Positions 62,714 through 64,000 of a stretch of DNA of 64,000 nt are shown here, piece after piece. Numbering within the stretch: position 1 is the first letter of the stretch; the number at the start of each line of letters is the position of its first letter. The translations under genes and the position numbers were made by a program. Under the pieces are notes generated by a model. The model had not been told where the DNA came from and made no database searches. It saw nothing but the letters and a program-made list of their open reading frames with translations. This stretch comes from Staphylococcus pseudoxylosus (GTDB lineage Bacteria > Bacillota > Bacilli > Staphylococcales > Staphylococcaceae), in NCBI RefSeq assembly GCF_003697915.1, contig NZ_RCVN01000006.1, positions 1 to 64,000 of the forward strand. Reading direction: 5' to 3'.

Positions 62714-64000
62714 ATGCAAGATAAATATACCTCACAAGATCCAACAGTCGAATCAATTCCTCAAAAAGGTTTTTTTGGTCATCCTAAAGGACTCGGTGTT
62801 TTATTTTTCGTAGAATTTTGGGAAAGATTTAGCTACTATGGTATGCGTGCATTATTAATCTTCTATATGTATTTCGCTATCAAAGATGGTGGCTTAGGCA
62901 TGGATAAAAGCACTGCACAATCAGTAATGGCTGTGTATGGTGCATTAATTTATATGACCTCAGTACTTGGAGGTTGGATTTCAGATAGAATTACCGGTAC
63001 ACGAAAAGCCACATTTTATGGTGGTGTATTAATTATTATTGGTCACATTTTCTTAAGTTTACCATTAGATGTTATCGGACTATTTATCTCAATGTTTTTC
63101 ATTATAATTGGTTCAGGTTTAATGAAACCAAGTATTTCAAATATTGTTGGTAGACTATATCCAGAGAATGACACGCGCATAGATGCAGGTTTTGTTATTT
63201 TCTATATGTCAGTAAACTTAGGAGCATTAATTTCTCCTATAATTTTAAATCAATTTGTAGATAGTGGGAATTTCCATGCCGGCTTCTTAATCGCAGCCTT
63301 TGGTATGGCACTTGGTTTAATTTGGTACATGATTTTCAACAAGAAAAACATTGGCGATGTGGGTACAAAACCTACTAATCCATTAAATCAACAAGAAAAG
63401 AAAAAATATGGCTTAATATTTGCAGTTATAGCGCTAATTATTGCCGCTGTATTAATAATTACTGGTTTAACAGGTACACTTTCATTTAATATCGTCAGTA
63501 CAACTGTATTAGTACTCGGTATCGCATTACCTATCATTTACTTTACAATTATGATACGCAGCAAAGAAGTAACAGACGATGAACGTTCACGTGTTATTGC
63601 TTTTATACCGTTGTTTGTTTTAGGTGTTTTATTCTGGTCTATTCAAGAACAAGGCGCAAATGTGCTTAACTTATTTGCCTTTGAAAGCAGTGATATGAAA
63701 TTAAATATTTTTGGATGGAAGACAGACTTCGGTCCAACACTTTTCCAATCTATTAATCCATTGTTTATCGTATTATTAGCTCCAGTTGTTTCAATTATAT
63801 GGGCGAAAATGGCTCGACGCCAACCAAGCATAGCCACAAAATTTGTTTTAGGTGCCTTATTAGCTGGTGCTTCATATATCATGATTGGTTTAATCGGACA
63901 CTCCGCAGACGGTTCAATGTTAAGTGTTAACTGGGTTATCCTTTCCTATATCATCTGTGTAATTGGTGAACTATGCTTATCACCAACTGGTAATAGTGCC
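62714..64000 (+). CDS. POT/PTR-family peptide transporter, second copy, 3' end beyond the window
   Basis: 429 codons are visible and the frame is still open at the window edge; a full-length member would need roughly 60-80 more codons. The N-terminus parallels the upstream paralogue: SIPQKGFFGHPKGLGVLFF, EFWERFSYYGMRALLIFYM, GGWISDRITGTRKATFYGG, FYMSVNLGALISP, SIQEQGANV and GELCLSPTGNSA at the edge. The likely start is ATG 62714 with AGGAAGGA rather far upstream; the ATG at 62707 is out of frame. CodY-like sites suggest nutritional control different from that of the first copy. Confidence 0.92.
   Translation, partial: MQDKYTSQDPTVESIPQKGFFGHPKGLGVLFFVEFWERFSYYGMRALLIFYMYFAIKDGGLGMDKSTAQSVMAVYGALIYMTSVLGGWISDRITGTRKATFYGGVLIIIGHIFLSLPLDVIGLFISMFFIIIGSGLMKPSISNIVGRLYPENDTRIDAGFVIFYMSVNLGALISPIILNQFVDSGNFHAGFLIAAFGMALGLIWYMIFNKKNIGDVGTKPTNPLNQQEKKKYGLIFAVIALIIAAVLIITGLTGTLSFNIVSTTVLVLGIALPIIYFTIMIRSKEVTDDERSRVIAFIPLFVLGVLFWSIQEQGANVLNLFAFESSDMKLNIFGWKTDFGPTLFQSINPLFIVLLAPVVSIIWAKMARRQPSIATKFVLGALLAGASYIMIGLIGHSADGSMLSVNWVILSYIICVIGELCLSPTGNSA

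Overview
The window is chromosomal DNA of a low-GC Gram-positive bacterium, almost certainly a Staphylococcus. Eno, GpmI, NrdE, ClpP and many other products read as close relatives of their S. aureus counterparts, and the order gapR-gap-pgk-tpiA-gpmI-eno, rapZ-yvcK-whiA, hprK-lgt, uvrBA, prfB-secA-hpf-comF, nrdIEF-sstABCD is the staphylococcal core layout. Proteins such as Eno and NrdE differ from S. aureus at many positions, so a coagulase-negative or other non-aureus species is likely. I cannot fix the species from the sequence alone.

Layout. 1-7.9 kb: tandem hairpin repeats, then the lower-glycolysis operon on the minus strand under its regulator GapR, with a promoter and CggR-type operator. 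7.9-12 kb: small membrane or secreted proteins (an IsaB-like antigen, a Gln/Thr/Glu-rich membrane protein) and a TIGR01777 epimerase. 12-14 kb: clpP under a CtsR box, tRNA-Arg(CCG), a decayed SDR gene and a YitT protein. 14-22.6 kb: whiA, yvcK, rapZ, trxB, a TPR protein, an acetyltransferase, lgt and hprK. 22.6-28.6 kb: uvrA and uvrB (LexA box), csbA and an HD hydrolase. 29-38 kb: a LysM-CHAP wall hydrolase, prfB with its programmed frameshift, secA, hpf, comFC, comFA and degV. 38-50.3 kb: a YigZ protein, tarO, gdpS, a two-gene amino-acid exporter, pepT, a glycerate kinase, a YtxJ-like protein, an EMYY lipoprotein, a GrpB-family protein, murB, a CHY zinc-finger protein and a PH-like protein. 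50.5-58.4 kb: the Fur-boxed siderophore importer sstABCD beside the class Ib ribonucleotide reductase nrdIEF, which has NrdR boxes. 59-64 kb: an EamA transporter with a LexA-like box, queF and two tandem POT peptide transporters. The second transporter is preceded by CodY-like sites and runs off the window.

Most of the window is housekeeping: glycolysis, protein quality control, DNA repair, secretion, lipoprotein and wall biogenesis, dNTP synthesis and iron and peptide uptake. No prophage, insertion sequence, CRISPR array or defence island was seen, and I found no clearly new multi-gene system. The most unusual observations are: comFA has its zinc-finger N-terminus in frame but no ATG, GTG or TTG start, with a good Shine-Dalgarno placed before an ATA codon; a degV-comFA intercistronic hairpin abuts that Shine-Dalgarno; a compact three-way-junction fold lies upstream of the epimerase gene; a LexA-like box overlies the putative EamA promoter; and about 69-bp tandem hairpin repeats sit at the left edge.

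Where the longest reading frame began upstream of the Shine-Dalgarno-supported start, I moved the start. This applies to gpmI, pgk, gap, degV, tarO, ytxJ, the EMYY lipoprotein, the PH-like protein, the LysM-CHAP protein and nrdE.
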